The translations under genes and the position numbers were made by a program. Positions 17,103 to 23,469 of a stretch of DNA of 23,469 nt are shown here, piece after piece. The stretch lies in IMG/VR virus record IMGVR_UViG_3300030333_005687, positions 1 through 23,469 of that record, one strand, 5' to 3'. The notes under the pieces are model-generated. The model was given only the letters and a program-made list of their open reading frames with translations, was not told the DNA's origin and did not search any database. This DNA comes from a virus. Each line of letters opens with the position of its first letter. The first letter of the stretch is position 1.

Positions 17103-17888
17103 TTACTGCATTATATCAGATCTTTGCAACTTATTTGTCACTTGTTCTCTAAATGCAGGATCAGTTTGATACCTTGGATCTTTCATAGCATCTGTTAATT
17201 GTGTAACAGATTCATATCTATCTCCTGACATTCTATTACTTGTTTCTCCAGTAAGTAGATTAGCCTGTTGTCCGTTTTTACTTTCATATCTTGACTTAAG
17301 ACTTTCCACAGTAAATCTAATGGTACTTGGATCAGCTACAGAAATAGCTTTGTTGTACTCATTAATCTCTTGTTCACTAAGGTTTACTTTTGCCCACTCA
17401 ATTAAAGTATTAAAGTTTTCTTCTCCCCCAGCAGCATTAAAAGCAGCAGAAGTCATTTTATCAGAGATAGCTTGTTGACCTTGTATCCAACTATCGGTCA
17501 TGTGTCTTGGTATTCCTGACTGTTCTAATTGGGCATAAGTCTCATCACTTAGTTGTCCGTTTTCGGAGAACTCCTGAGACATAGCTTCAAAGTTTAATCC
17601 CTTACTTTCTACATATTCTTGAGCACTAGATGGTTGTTGTTCTTGTTGCTCTTGTTGTGGTTGTGATTGCTGTGGTTGTCTGGAGCTACTGAATTGTTTT
17701 TCAAGTTCTCCGTATGCTTTTGCCATGTCCTCTGGACTCTGGAATTTCTCAGGTAACCATTCTGGTCTTGAGGATTCCATAGATTCACTAGGGATTACTT
17801 CAGCTTCATCAGCTTTTTGGATCATTTGATCTACGTGTTCCTGACTTTCAGGTGCAGGAGGTTCAAAGGCTTGAATTTTATCAACCAT
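17103..17888 (-). CDS. Scaffold (capsid assembly) protein, T7 gp9-like
   Basis: A 261-residue acidic, Gln-rich protein between portal and capsid genes, the usual place of gp9 (307 residues in T7). Scaffold proteins fill the procapsid and leave before the DNA enters. The N-terminal segment 'SRPEWLPEKFQSPEDMAKAY' (residues 40-59) followed by GELEKQF is a family hallmark I recognise from podovirus scaffolds. A Gln/Pro/Glu stretch at about 71-86 forms a flexible linker. The rest is mainly helical, and the C-terminus is short and polar ('NKLQRSDIMQ'), where scaffolds usually bind the capsid shell. The ATG lies two bases after the portal stop. Confidence 0.9.
   Translation of the reverse strand: MVDKIQAFEPPAPESQEHVDQMIQKADEAEVIPSESMESSRPEWLPEKFQSPEDMAKAYGELEKQFSSSRQPQQSQPQQEQQEQQPSSAQEYVESKGLNFEAMSQEFSENGQLSDETYAQLEQSGIPRHMTDSWIQGQQAISDKMTSAAFNAAGGEENFNTLIEWAKVNLSEQEINEYNKAISVADPSTIRFTVESLKSRYESKNGQQANLLTGETSNRMSGDRYESVTQLTDAMKDPRYQTDPAFREQVTNKLQRSDIMQ
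17631..17678 (-). repeat. Low-complexity Gln/Glu/Pro codon tract in scaffold gene
   Basis: Sixteen residues (about 71-86) are Gln, Pro, Glu or Ser only, encoded by near-repetitive CAA/CAG codons. A similar Gln/Ala tract sits at the portal C-terminus some 250 bases upstream in reading direction. Such tracts vary in length by slippage. Confidence 0.7.
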
Positions 17889-17890
17889 AT

Positions 17891-19480
17891 TTATTGTCCT
17901 TGTTGTTGTTGAGCAGCATCAATCATCATTTGAGGTGCAGCTTTTTCAGCTACATTCTTTATACCTTCTTGCATCATTGCATCTTGTTGTGCTTGTTGAG
18001 CTTGTTGTGCTTCTTGTTGAAGTTGTTCTTCAGACTTAACTAGCCCATCCATGTCTATTCCAAGGGATGCTCCTAATCTATCAATGTAGTCTCTGACGTT
18101 CATTTCTCTTTGGAGAATCTCAGGTCCAAAAGGTTGTAGATGTTTTAGGAAGTTAGCTAGTTTATTGAGATCTTGACCTCTGCCAAGTGCTTCGACTCCT
18201 GTTACTATTAGAGGTTTAAGGGATTCGTCAGGAAACTTAGGTAGTTTCTTTTCCTTCTGCATTGCGTTCATCATTAGGTTGACCATAGGCAACTGGAATT
18301 CCTGACTGAGAAGGGAATAGATACCACCCAAGGATGCTTCTAATTCCTGGCTCATGAGTCTGATTTCTTCCGCAGTTACACGTTCTGCATCCCTTTGGAT
18401 TGCAGAGTTCAGAAGGAAAGCGTATGCGAGTCTGTCTTCGAGAACCTTTGCAGTAGACTCTGCGATTCTGAAGTCAGTAGCTTTTTGAATCTGTAGTGTA
18501 GTTACATCATTGGCATCTCCAGTTACGATTGCTCCATTAGGTGAATCTGCGAGTGTCTTAAGTCTCGTGGTTCCGTTGGGTCTGACAAGAAATAAAACCT
18601 TGGCGGCAGCAGCAGAACCCTCAACGATTGCTTTAGTAAGAGCTTCAAGGGAACGTAAGTCTCCGATGTATTCTTCGACATACCCTCTTCCGTAGTCCTC
18701 ACCGTCAATTCTAGTGAACCTTAATGGTATCCATGCAAGCTTGTTCTTTGGGTACGATCCCTCAGATCCAGGAACAACCATCCCTTCAATTTCTTGGTGT
18801 ACTTTCCAACGGTTTTTTTCAAGCTTGACACAAGTATAAAGATCAACATTACGGAGATCCGCAGTTGATCCTTCATTTTCTGTGAGAAGTTCTTTAGCAC
18901 TATCTGGGAGTGATTTGTATGCAAGGGACTCTAGAGTAATAATCTCTAGGATGTTTCCCATCATGTCTCGTTTACATACGTACCTATCCAGTTTAAATAC
19001 CCTTAGTCCTCCCTTGGGAGGCATGTAGAGAAGCACGTTTCCTGTGACTATCAGTTGTTTTAAAGCTTCAAACACAGGGACACGTATAGCCTTTACTTCT
19101 ATCTCCTGCATAACTGCACGTTCCACCTTGGACAGTGCTTCCTCAATAACTCCCTTATCAGATCCTTTGGTAAGCTCTTGCATTTCTTGGTCATCGATAA
19201 TCAATCGAAAGAAAGGAGAGTTAGGAGGGAGAAGTGTAAGAAGCAGTTTAGCGGAAAGGTTATTTACACCTCTTGCTCCTACGGACTGATAGGGAGTTAC
19301 TAAGTTAACATGGGAATTGTGACCTTCTCGTGGAAGAAGAGAAGGAATAGTTATCGCAGATGCTTCCCTTGCTCTCTGAAGAAAAGCATCACGAGAAGCA
19401 GATAAGTGAGTGTACCTAGCTTTAACGTAACCTTCGTTATCGCTATTGTAGTTTGTGTCTAGTTGTATTTTTTCGTACAT
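17891..19480 (-). CDS. Portal (head-to-tail connector) protein, T7 gp8-like
   Basis: A 529-residue protein, close to T7 gp8 (536), forming the ring through which DNA is packaged and ejected. Matches run along the whole length: 'AITIPSLLPREG' at 42-53 (T7 'YTIPSLFPKD'), 'YQSVGARGVNNLSAKLLLTL' at 64-83, 'FEALKQLIVTGNVLLYMP' at 137-154, 'GRGYVEEYIGDLRSLEALTK' at 264-283, and 'QRDAERVTAEEIRLMSQELE' at 362-381. The last 45 residues are Gln/Ala-rich and poorly structured, as in T7. The start follows the previous stop by three bases. This is the most secure assignment in the window. Confidence 0.97.
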   Translation of the reverse strand: MYEKIQLDTNYNSDNEGYVKARYTHLSASRDAFLQRAREASAITIPSLLPREGHNSHVNLVTPYQSVGARGVNNLSAKLLLTLLPPNSPFFRLIIDDQEMQELTKGSDKGVIEEALSKVERAVMQEIEVKAIRVPVFEALKQLIVTGNVLLYMPPKGGLRVFKLDRYVCKRDMMGNILEIITLESLAYKSLPDSAKELLTENEGSTADLRNVDLYTCVKLEKNRWKVHQEIEGMVVPGSEGSYPKNKLAWIPLRFTRIDGEDYGRGYVEEYIGDLRSLEALTKAIVEGSAAAAKVLFLVRPNGTTRLKTLADSPNGAIVTGDANDVTTLQIQKATDFRIAESTAKVLEDRLAYAFLLNSAIQRDAERVTAEEIRLMSQELEASLGGIYSLLSQEFQLPMVNLMMNAMQKEKKLPKFPDESLKPLIVTGVEALGRGQDLNKLANFLKHLQPFGPEILQREMNVRDYIDRLGASLGIDMDGLVKSEEQLQQEAQQAQQAQQDAMMQEGIKNVAEKAAPQMMIDAAQQQQGQ

Positions 19481-19483
19481 GGA

Positions 19484-20368
19484 TTACGCTATTTTTAATC
19501 CAGATCCACCTCCACCAACATTTACACCAGGAGCAGATATCCTGAATTGTTTTTTACCTCTTTTCTTTCTTCTTAGGTGACTCTTGGGATCGGACTGTAA
19601 TGTAGCTAAATCCTCTTCTACTAATTCATCTCCACCTCTGGTAACTGGTGTTATTCCACCTTGAGAAGTAGCCTTTCTATTTTTGTCCCAAGTACCAATA
19701 AGGTTTGCAAAACCCTCTGTTCCTACTTCACCTAAAGTATTAAGAAGATCTTGCATGTCTGTCCCTGTTTGTTTCACATCATCTAGGTATTGTTCTACGG
19801 TATCTTTACCTACGTTTATTGATTTTTCAGTTTCGGTTTGTTCACCTTTTCTTAACCTATCAATTTCATTCCAGATGTACTGTCCCATCTCAAGAATTTG
19901 ATGTCCTTCTCCTCCTTCGTATTGCATCTTCAATGCTTGATCTAAGGTGATATCTCCTTCAAGAAGTCGATCAATAGTAGATCCTTGGTACACTTCCTCA
20001 AGATCATCAATACTAACTCCAACTCCAGGTATATCAGTTCCTGTTATTAAGTCTTTAGCACCTTTTTCTAAAGAACCATCAGTAAGACTATCAGTATTTC
20101 TATCAATAAAATTTTGAGCATCCTCAATTATTTTTGGTTTTGGAGGATCAATTTTTATAACAGGAGGTGGAGGAGGATCTATCTTAGGAGTAGGAATTTT
20201 AATAGGGTCATGCCTATGATACCAATGGTACTCTTTTAGTCCTGTCATAGGGTTCGTAGTCCCAGAACCTCCCATAGACTCTAGCATTCGTTTTTCTTGA
20301 GGGTTAACGTGGGCTAATTCTGAGTCACCAAACCGTCCAAGTTGAGCTATCATTTGTGCGTTACACAT
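19484..20368 (-). CDS. Putative tail/virion protein, T7 gp7.3-like C-terminus
   Basis: A 294-residue protein starting MCNAQMIAQLGRFGDSELAH. It has a proline-rich segment at about 55-80 with a run of five prolines ('DPPPPPVIKIDPPKPKIIED'), a helical acidic middle, and a basic Gly-rich end ('RRKKRGKKQFRISAPG' then a run of four glycines and GLKIA). The end closely resembles that of T7 gp7.3 ('RKKARAGGKKSLSVARSSGGGINI' in part), a small tail protein ejected on infection and needed for adsorption or assembly. Its place directly upstream of the portal gene also fits. It is three times longer than T7 gp7.3, so the N-terminal two thirds are new. The start overlaps the preceding stop (TAATG). Confidence 0.6.
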   Translation of the reverse strand: MCNAQMIAQLGRFGDSELAHVNPQEKRMLESMGGSGTTNPMTGLKEYHWYHRHDPIKIPTPKIDPPPPPVIKIDPPKPKIIEDAQNFIDRNTDSLTDGSLEKGAKDLITGTDIPGVGVSIDDLEEVYQGSTIDRLLEGDITLDQALKMQYEGGEGHQILEMGQYIWNEIDRLRKGEQTETEKSINVGKDTVEQYLDDVKQTGTDMQDLLNTLGEVGTEGFANLIGTWDKNRKATSQGGITPVTRGGDELVEEDLATLQSDPKSHLRRKKRGKKQFRISAPGVNVGGGGSGLKIA

Positions 20369-20796
20369 TATGAATACTTTGGTTTGATGGTTAACTTTTT
20401 CTTACCTACGCTTGTACCTTGGTTTGAAGCAATTTTAGCTTTTCTGTTCTTTCCTCCTGCTCCTGCGGTAGTCTGATCAAAGATAGTAGTCATATTTCCA
20501 ATACTTGAGGAATCTGAAGAACCACCTTGGGGATCAAAAACACTTGGGTCCATACCTAATCTTCTCATCCAATTACCTTTTCCCCAAGCTTCATTAAATT
20601 CTCTTCTTCCCATTTGATCCATCCAATTTCCACCACCCCATGTTTCATCATACTGTCCTCCTAATCTATTTTGCCAATTAGTACCTCCCATACCTTCATT
20701 CCACATTTTACTAAAGTTGTAATTTTTATCTTTAGCATCATCAGAAAAATCTTTTCCACCTTCATACATAGCATTTAATGTACTGGCATCACACAT
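20368..20796 (-). CDS. Met-Cys-start, Trp-repeat protein, possibly a gp6.7-like virion protein
   Basis: A 142-residue protein starting MCDASTLNAMYEGGKDF. Residues about 28-82 hold three repeats of the form '[YF]-x-x-x-W-(N/G)-x-G-x-N-W-x-x-(R/Q)-(L/M)-G', with Asn-Trp pairs at 40-41, 57-58 and 75-76. A Ser-rich linker and a basic end follow ('GKNRKAKIASNQGTSVGKKK' then LTIKPKYS). The Met-Cys start, the basic 'GKKxLxI' end and its position just before the gp7.3-like gene recall T7 gp6.7, a small ejected virion protein, but the Trp repeats have no T7 counterpart. A GGTGA lies about five bases before the ATG. A virion role is likely by context; I do not recognise the repeat family. Confidence 0.55.
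   Translation of the reverse strand: MCDASTLNAMYEGGKDFSDDAKDKNYNFSKMWNEGMGGTNWQNRLGGQYDETWGGGNWMDQMGRREFNEAWGKGNWMRRLGMDPSVFDPQGGSSDSSSIGNMTTIFDQTTAGAGGKNRKAKIASNQGTSVGKKKLTIKPKYS
20551..20715 (-). repeat. Three Trp/Gly amino-acid repeats (17-21 residues each)
   Basis: The repeats are 'FSKMWNEGMGGTNWQNRLGG', 'QYDETWGGGNWMDQMGR' and 'REFNEAWGKGNWMRRLGM'. Units two and three are the most alike. The DNA has drifted, so this is an old protein-level duplication rather than a recent tandem DNA repeat. Confidence 0.8.
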
Positions 20797-20819
20797 CTAG
20801 ATCACCATTCCTTTCATTA

Positions 20820-21014
20820 CTAAGAAAATAAAGTTTTAACTTCACCTTCTTGAGTGCTCTCTATAAATAGTTGTTTAATTTGATCTATCACTACTCGTTG
20901 TCCTTGTAAGAACGTAAGTTCTTCAATAGTAATAGAATCTTTTGGTAATTTATCGGGATATAGGGCATCTAACTTATCAACTAATTCTTGAGTTATTCCG
21001 TATATCCCGATCAT
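20820..21014 (-). CDS. Small conserved-type phage protein, unknown function
   Basis: A 64-residue protein starting MIGIYGITQELVDKLDALYP. Its middle, 'ITIEELTFLQGQRVVIDQIK' (residues 28-47), follows the pattern '(I)-(S/T)-x-E-E-L-x-F-x-x-G-Q-R-x-V-(V/I)-x-x-(L/I)', which I have seen in many small phage proteins without a known function, often near early or middle genes. It starts one base after the reductase stop and has no clear ribosome binding site, so it is probably translated by re-initiation from the reductase. Amphipathic helices are likely. No catalytic or metal-binding residues stand out. Confidence 0.7.
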   Translation of the reverse strand: MIGIYGITQELVDKLDALYPDKLPKDSITIEELTFLQGQRVVIDQIKQLFIESTQEGEVKTLFS

Positions 21015-21015
21015 T

Positions 21016-22929
21016 TTAGTTTATCTCACAAGAGTTTCCAACACAGGCAAGTTCTTGAGAACCTTCAGTATAGTCTTTTGACTCATACTTTTGCAACTCC
21101 TTCCAATCAAGTTTAGGCATCTTACTTTGAAGTTCAGAGTATTCCTCGTAAGTACATTCTTGATACGGTGCTTGCTTGTATATGTGTTCACTATAAGGAA
21201 GGAAAGAAATACCAGAGATTTTATGAAAGTTGTTGTAAACCCAAGCACCTACTTCTATCCATTCATGCTCTTTGACTGAGATAGTTATACTTGGTTTATG
21301 TTCACACCAATATTCTTGATATAGCAACCAAAGTTCTAATTGCTCTATAGCAGTTAGATCATTACGTTTGATACTATCATCTGGAGCTTTAATTGGAAAG
21401 GAGAAAACCATAGTATTGTCTGGTTTAGTAACGTCAGGTTCATGAGGTATTCCTTGGTCAACCATAAGAGTACATAAAGGATCTTTCATGTCCGTTCTTA
21501 CAGTCCTAATGTAATAGTCAGAATGCCTGGCATGTATTCCTGAAGCACTATCACATAATTGTGAGACAGTACCGCTAGGTTTTATGCATGTGATACTTGC
21601 AGAAGGATTAATGTTAAGTTGATTAGCCCAGAACTTATTAGTTACTTCAGCTTCACCTCTGCACTCCATTAGGAATTCTGGAAGTTCAGCATTAAGAAAG
21701 TCTGCCATGAATTCATTATCCATGATTCCAGTAAGACTAACTCCTAGTAACCTTTCTTCTTCACAGTTTTCTTTCCACTCTTTTGTGAGATATCTGAAGT
21801 TTGTGAGAGTACTTTGCCAAGTCCCAAGAATCGTTGCCAACCGTACTTTATTTTTAATGTCACTCTTACTGTCCTCCGCACGTATTACAACTTCTGATAA
21901 GTTACAGAACTCTCTGGGCCGAAGGATTATTTCAGAACATGGATTAGTACCGAAGTCATCTCTAGATTCTCTTCGTTCTTGGAATCGTTCAACTTGTTTT
22001 CTGGAGTTAAAGCTTGAGAATATGCCACGCTCTCCAGATTTCGATTCGTAAAGGGAAGTCCACTCTTTAAGGAAGGTTCCAGTGTCTGGATAGGAGTGAT
22101 AGTTTGCGGAGTTATTAGCGAGTGCTCTGTGTCCGTAGTCTTCCCACCATGCTCCTGCTTTGGCTTGTCGCATTTGCTCATCCCCAAGATCACTAAGACT
22201 AATAAGAGCACTCCTGCGAACACCACCCACGACCACAAGTTCTGCGGTTTTGCAAACAATGTCGTGGCATTCGATTGGTCTGAGTTTTCGTCCTTTTGCA
22301 TTTTCAAATATTTTACAAGTGTAAAGAAATAGTTTGTTAAGGGGATCAGGTCCACTTGCTCTACCTCCGAATGTTTTGAGTGGTGCTCCTGCTTTCCTAA
22401 TTTTACTTAGATCCCAAGTAGGAATTAATCCAGCATAGAGTAAACTAATCAGTTCCCTGAATGCTTTTGCCCATCCTAATTTACTGTCTCTTACATCAAT
22501 GACTGTATCAGTTTGATGTAGTTCTTCTGGAACAAATGGAAGTTGGTCAGTGTATTTACTTTCTACACTAAAGCCAACTCCTGTTCCGTTCATTAGTACG
22601 TAGAGTACTTCATCAAAAGAACGTAAATTGTTAATAGGAAGGTACGAGCAATTATACCCTGCAATGTTTTCTTTTTCCAATGCTGGTCCTGCGGTCATCA
22701 AGCATCGCATCGATGGCATAATTTCTTGCTTTAGAACTGCTGTTTTTAATTCTTTTAAAACTTTAGGTTCAACGTAGTAGTTACATTTCTTTTCAAGGTG
22801 ATCCTTAAAGAAATCAAAGTACCTCGTTACTGTTTCCTCCCACGTTTCCCTACGTTTTTTAACGTAGTCCCATCTTGAGTATCGTGAAAGGTGGATGTAC
22901 TGCTGGTACTGTGTAGGTAGTTCATGCAT
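21016..22929 (-). CDS. nrdJ: Class II (adenosylcobalamin-dependent) ribonucleotide reductase, monomeric type
   Basis: Converts ribonucleotides to deoxyribonucleotides for phage DNA synthesis, using a B12-derived radical. From the ATG at 22929 the protein has 637 residues. First redox Cys is in 'AGYNCSYLPI' (C94). The active site 'NPCSEIILRPREFCNL' gives Asn329, the radical Cys331, Glu333 and second redox Cys342; the 11-residue spacing equals that of Cys408 and Cys419 in the Lactobacillus leichmannii enzyme. 'CIKPSGTVSQL' is the phosphate-binding loop, and the end has the shuttle pair C629 and C634 ('ACVGNSCEIN'). At 637 residues it is shorter than the 739 of L. leichmannii. A longer frame starts with TTG at 22947; the ATG is preferred, and it overlaps the upstream stop by eight bases. 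No class I small subunit is nearby. Confidence 0.92.
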   Translation of the reverse strand: MHELPTQYQQYIHLSRYSRWDYVKKRRETWEETVTRYFDFFKDHLEKKCNYYVEPKVLKELKTAVLKQEIMPSMRCLMTAGPALEKENIAGYNCSYLPINNLRSFDEVLYVLMNGTGVGFSVESKYTDQLPFVPEELHQTDTVIDVRDSKLGWAKAFRELISLLYAGLIPTWDLSKIRKAGAPLKTFGGRASGPDPLNKLFLYTCKIFENAKGRKLRPIECHDIVCKTAELVVVGGVRRSALISLSDLGDEQMRQAKAGAWWEDYGHRALANNSANYHSYPDTGTFLKEWTSLYESKSGERGIFSSFNSRKQVERFQERRESRDDFGTNPCSEIILRPREFCNLSEVVIRAEDSKSDIKNKVRLATILGTWQSTLTNFRYLTKEWKENCEEERLLGVSLTGIMDNEFMADFLNAELPEFLMECRGEAEVTNKFWANQLNINPSASITCIKPSGTVSQLCDSASGIHARHSDYYIRTVRTDMKDPLCTLMVDQGIPHEPDVTKPDNTMVFSFPIKAPDDSIKRNDLTAIEQLELWLLYQEYWCEHKPSITISVKEHEWIEVGAWVYNNFHKISGISFLPYSEHIYKQAPYQECTYEEYSELQSKMPKLDWKELQKYESKDYTEGSQELACVGNSCEIN

Positions 22930-23176
22930 TCTTTTCTTCTCTTTCAATTAATTTGTTAATATAAACTCTTGCTTTATAAAGATCGTTGATTCCACCTTTC
23001 TGTGGATAACGAGTAACGTATTTAATAATGTTTCCTTCAAGGAAATCCATTTGATTACCTATGATATAATCTAATGGTTGAATCTCTAATCCGTTGGTGT
23101 AGTGAGTAGGATTATTAAACTCATCTGCTTTACGTTTAGCCATTCGTTCTACCTCATCTTTATTGTAGTCTGCCAT
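22922..23176 (-). CDS. DUF3310 family protein
   Basis: An 84-residue protein with the DUF3310 signature: 'PTHYTNGLEIQPLDYIIGNQ' (residues 23-42), then 'MDFLEGNIIKYVTRYPQKGG' (43-62) and 'DLYKARVYINKLIE'. The conserved 'H-Y-x-x-(I/L)-x-P-(I/L)-D-(Y/F)-I' and 'F-x-x-G-N-x-(I/V)-K-Y-(V/I)-x-R' elements are all present. The domain is also found in T7 gp1.7, a nucleotide kinase, where it forms part of a larger protein; this stand-alone copy may act on nucleotides, but that is inference. It fits its place between an exonuclease and a ribonucleotide reductase. AGGA lies four bases before the ATG. Confidence 0.9.
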   Translation of the reverse strand: MADYNKDEVERMAKRKADEFNNPTHYTNGLEIQPLDYIIGNQMDFLEGNIIKYVTRYPQKGGINDLYKARVYINKLIEREEKNA

Positions 23177-23182
23177 ATTTTC

Positions 23183-23469
23183 CTATCTCTCCAATGGTGG
23201 ATTCCAATACATAGGTTCATTGTAATTACTTGAGTACTCTCCATCTCTAAGAATCCTTGCCATTCTTGCTTGAGTAATAGCAAACTGGTCACTTAGTTTT
23301 CTTGAAATGAAACAGTTTCTGACTGCATTCCACAGTTCTACTTCAGTCTTAAGATTCTGAAGTTGTGCTTCAGCTTTTTTAGGACCAATCCCAGGACATC
23401 CAGTGTAATTATCTGTGGAGTCTCCAGTGAGGATTTGCTTATAGAATGTGTAATCAGCAGCATCTTTAG
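23183..23469 (-). CDS. T7 gp6-like 5'-3' exonuclease (FEN family), C-terminal part
   Basis: The frame is open from the window edge to the TAG at 23183, giving the last 95 codons. It contains 'GDSTDNYTGCPGIGPKKAEA', the helix-three-turn-helix of the FEN/5' nuclease family with its metal-binding Asp pair and 'GxPGIGxKxA' DNA-binding turn, and ends 'SNYNEPMYWNPPLER'. In T7-like phages this enzyme (gp6) degrades host DNA and removes RNA primers during replication; the nucleotides can feed the adjacent reductase. The N-terminal catalytic part, with the other metal-binding acidic residues, lies outside the window. Its stop is six bases before the DUF3310 ATG. Confidence 0.93.
   Translation of the reverse strand, partial: KDAADYTFYKQILTGDSTDNYTGCPGIGPKKAEAQLQNLKTEVELWNAVRNCFISRKLSDQFAITQARMARILRDGEYSSNYNEPMYWNPPLER

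Noticed and set aside
20799-20817. Tiny six-codon frame (ATG at 20817, stop before the Met-Cys gene)
   Set aside because: Too short to judge; probably part of the leader of the 142-residue gene.
21187-21198. Plus-strand TTCACTATAAGG, similar to the core of a T7 promoter
   Set aside because: It lies inside the reductase coding region, on the strand opposite to all genes, and lacks the TAATACGA upstream half; most likely chance.
21707-22355. Several open frames opposite or out of frame with the ribonucleotide reductase (plus 21707-22051, plus 22096-22332, minus 21927-22355)
   Set aside because: They overlap a gene with complete catalytic motifs, and their proteins show no recognisable pattern.
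22930-22947. TTG start at 22947 giving a 643-residue reductase
   Set aside because: The in-frame ATG six codons later gives a usual eight-base overlap and leaves all motifs intact; the added residues are only Lys/Glu/Arg.

Overview
The window is a near-gapless stretch of a lytic T7-like podovirus (Autographiviridae type) genome. It reads as the minus strand of the submitted orientation: every convincing gene lies on the minus strand and gene order runs from high to low coordinates. The DNA is AT-rich. Proteins resemble T7 gp7.3, gp8, gp9, gp10, gp11, gp12, gp13, gp14, gp15, gp16 and the gp17 N-terminus, in T7 order. A vitamin B12-type ribonucleotide reductase sits beside the exonuclease. This combination is typical of marine T7-like phages (the P-SSP7 cyanophage and pelagiphage groups). 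No photosynthesis gene (psbA, hli) is present, so a heterotrophic marine host such as a SAR11-like bacterium is at least as likely as a cyanobacterium; I cannot settle the host from this window.

Layout, in transcription order. (1) DNA metabolism, 23469-21016: C-terminus of a T7 gp6-like 5'-3' exonuclease, a DUF3310 protein, and a monomeric class II ribonucleotide reductase. These supply and recycle nucleotides for replication. (2) Small virion or unknown genes, 21014-19484: a 64-residue protein, a Trp-repeat protein starting Met-Cys in the position of T7 gp6.7, and a proline-rich protein with a gp7.3-like C-terminus. (3) Head, 19480-15727: portal, scaffold, then a 155-base gap with a candidate phage promoter and a strong ribosome binding site, then major capsid protein. 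(4) A textbook intrinsic terminator directly after the capsid gene, where T7 has T-phi. (5) Tail and ejection apparatus, 15656-2091: tail tube gp11 and gp12, gp13-like protein, and three internal ejection proteins gp14, gp15 and gp16, the last two much longer than in T7. (6) Fibre module, 2087-1: a short gp17-type adaptor, two small beta-rich proteins, and the start of a large fibre or receptor-binding protein that runs off the window.

Apart from the two gaps flanking the capsid gene, neighbouring genes overlap by a few bases or lie within 25 bases of each other, so translation is probably coupled. The least explained material is an inserted module in the middle of gp16, a beta-domain inserted in gp12, the Trp-repeat protein, and a shared Met-Cys N-terminus on three virion proteins. 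No tRNA, CRISPR array, insertion sequence, integrase, lysis gene or terminase gene was seen.
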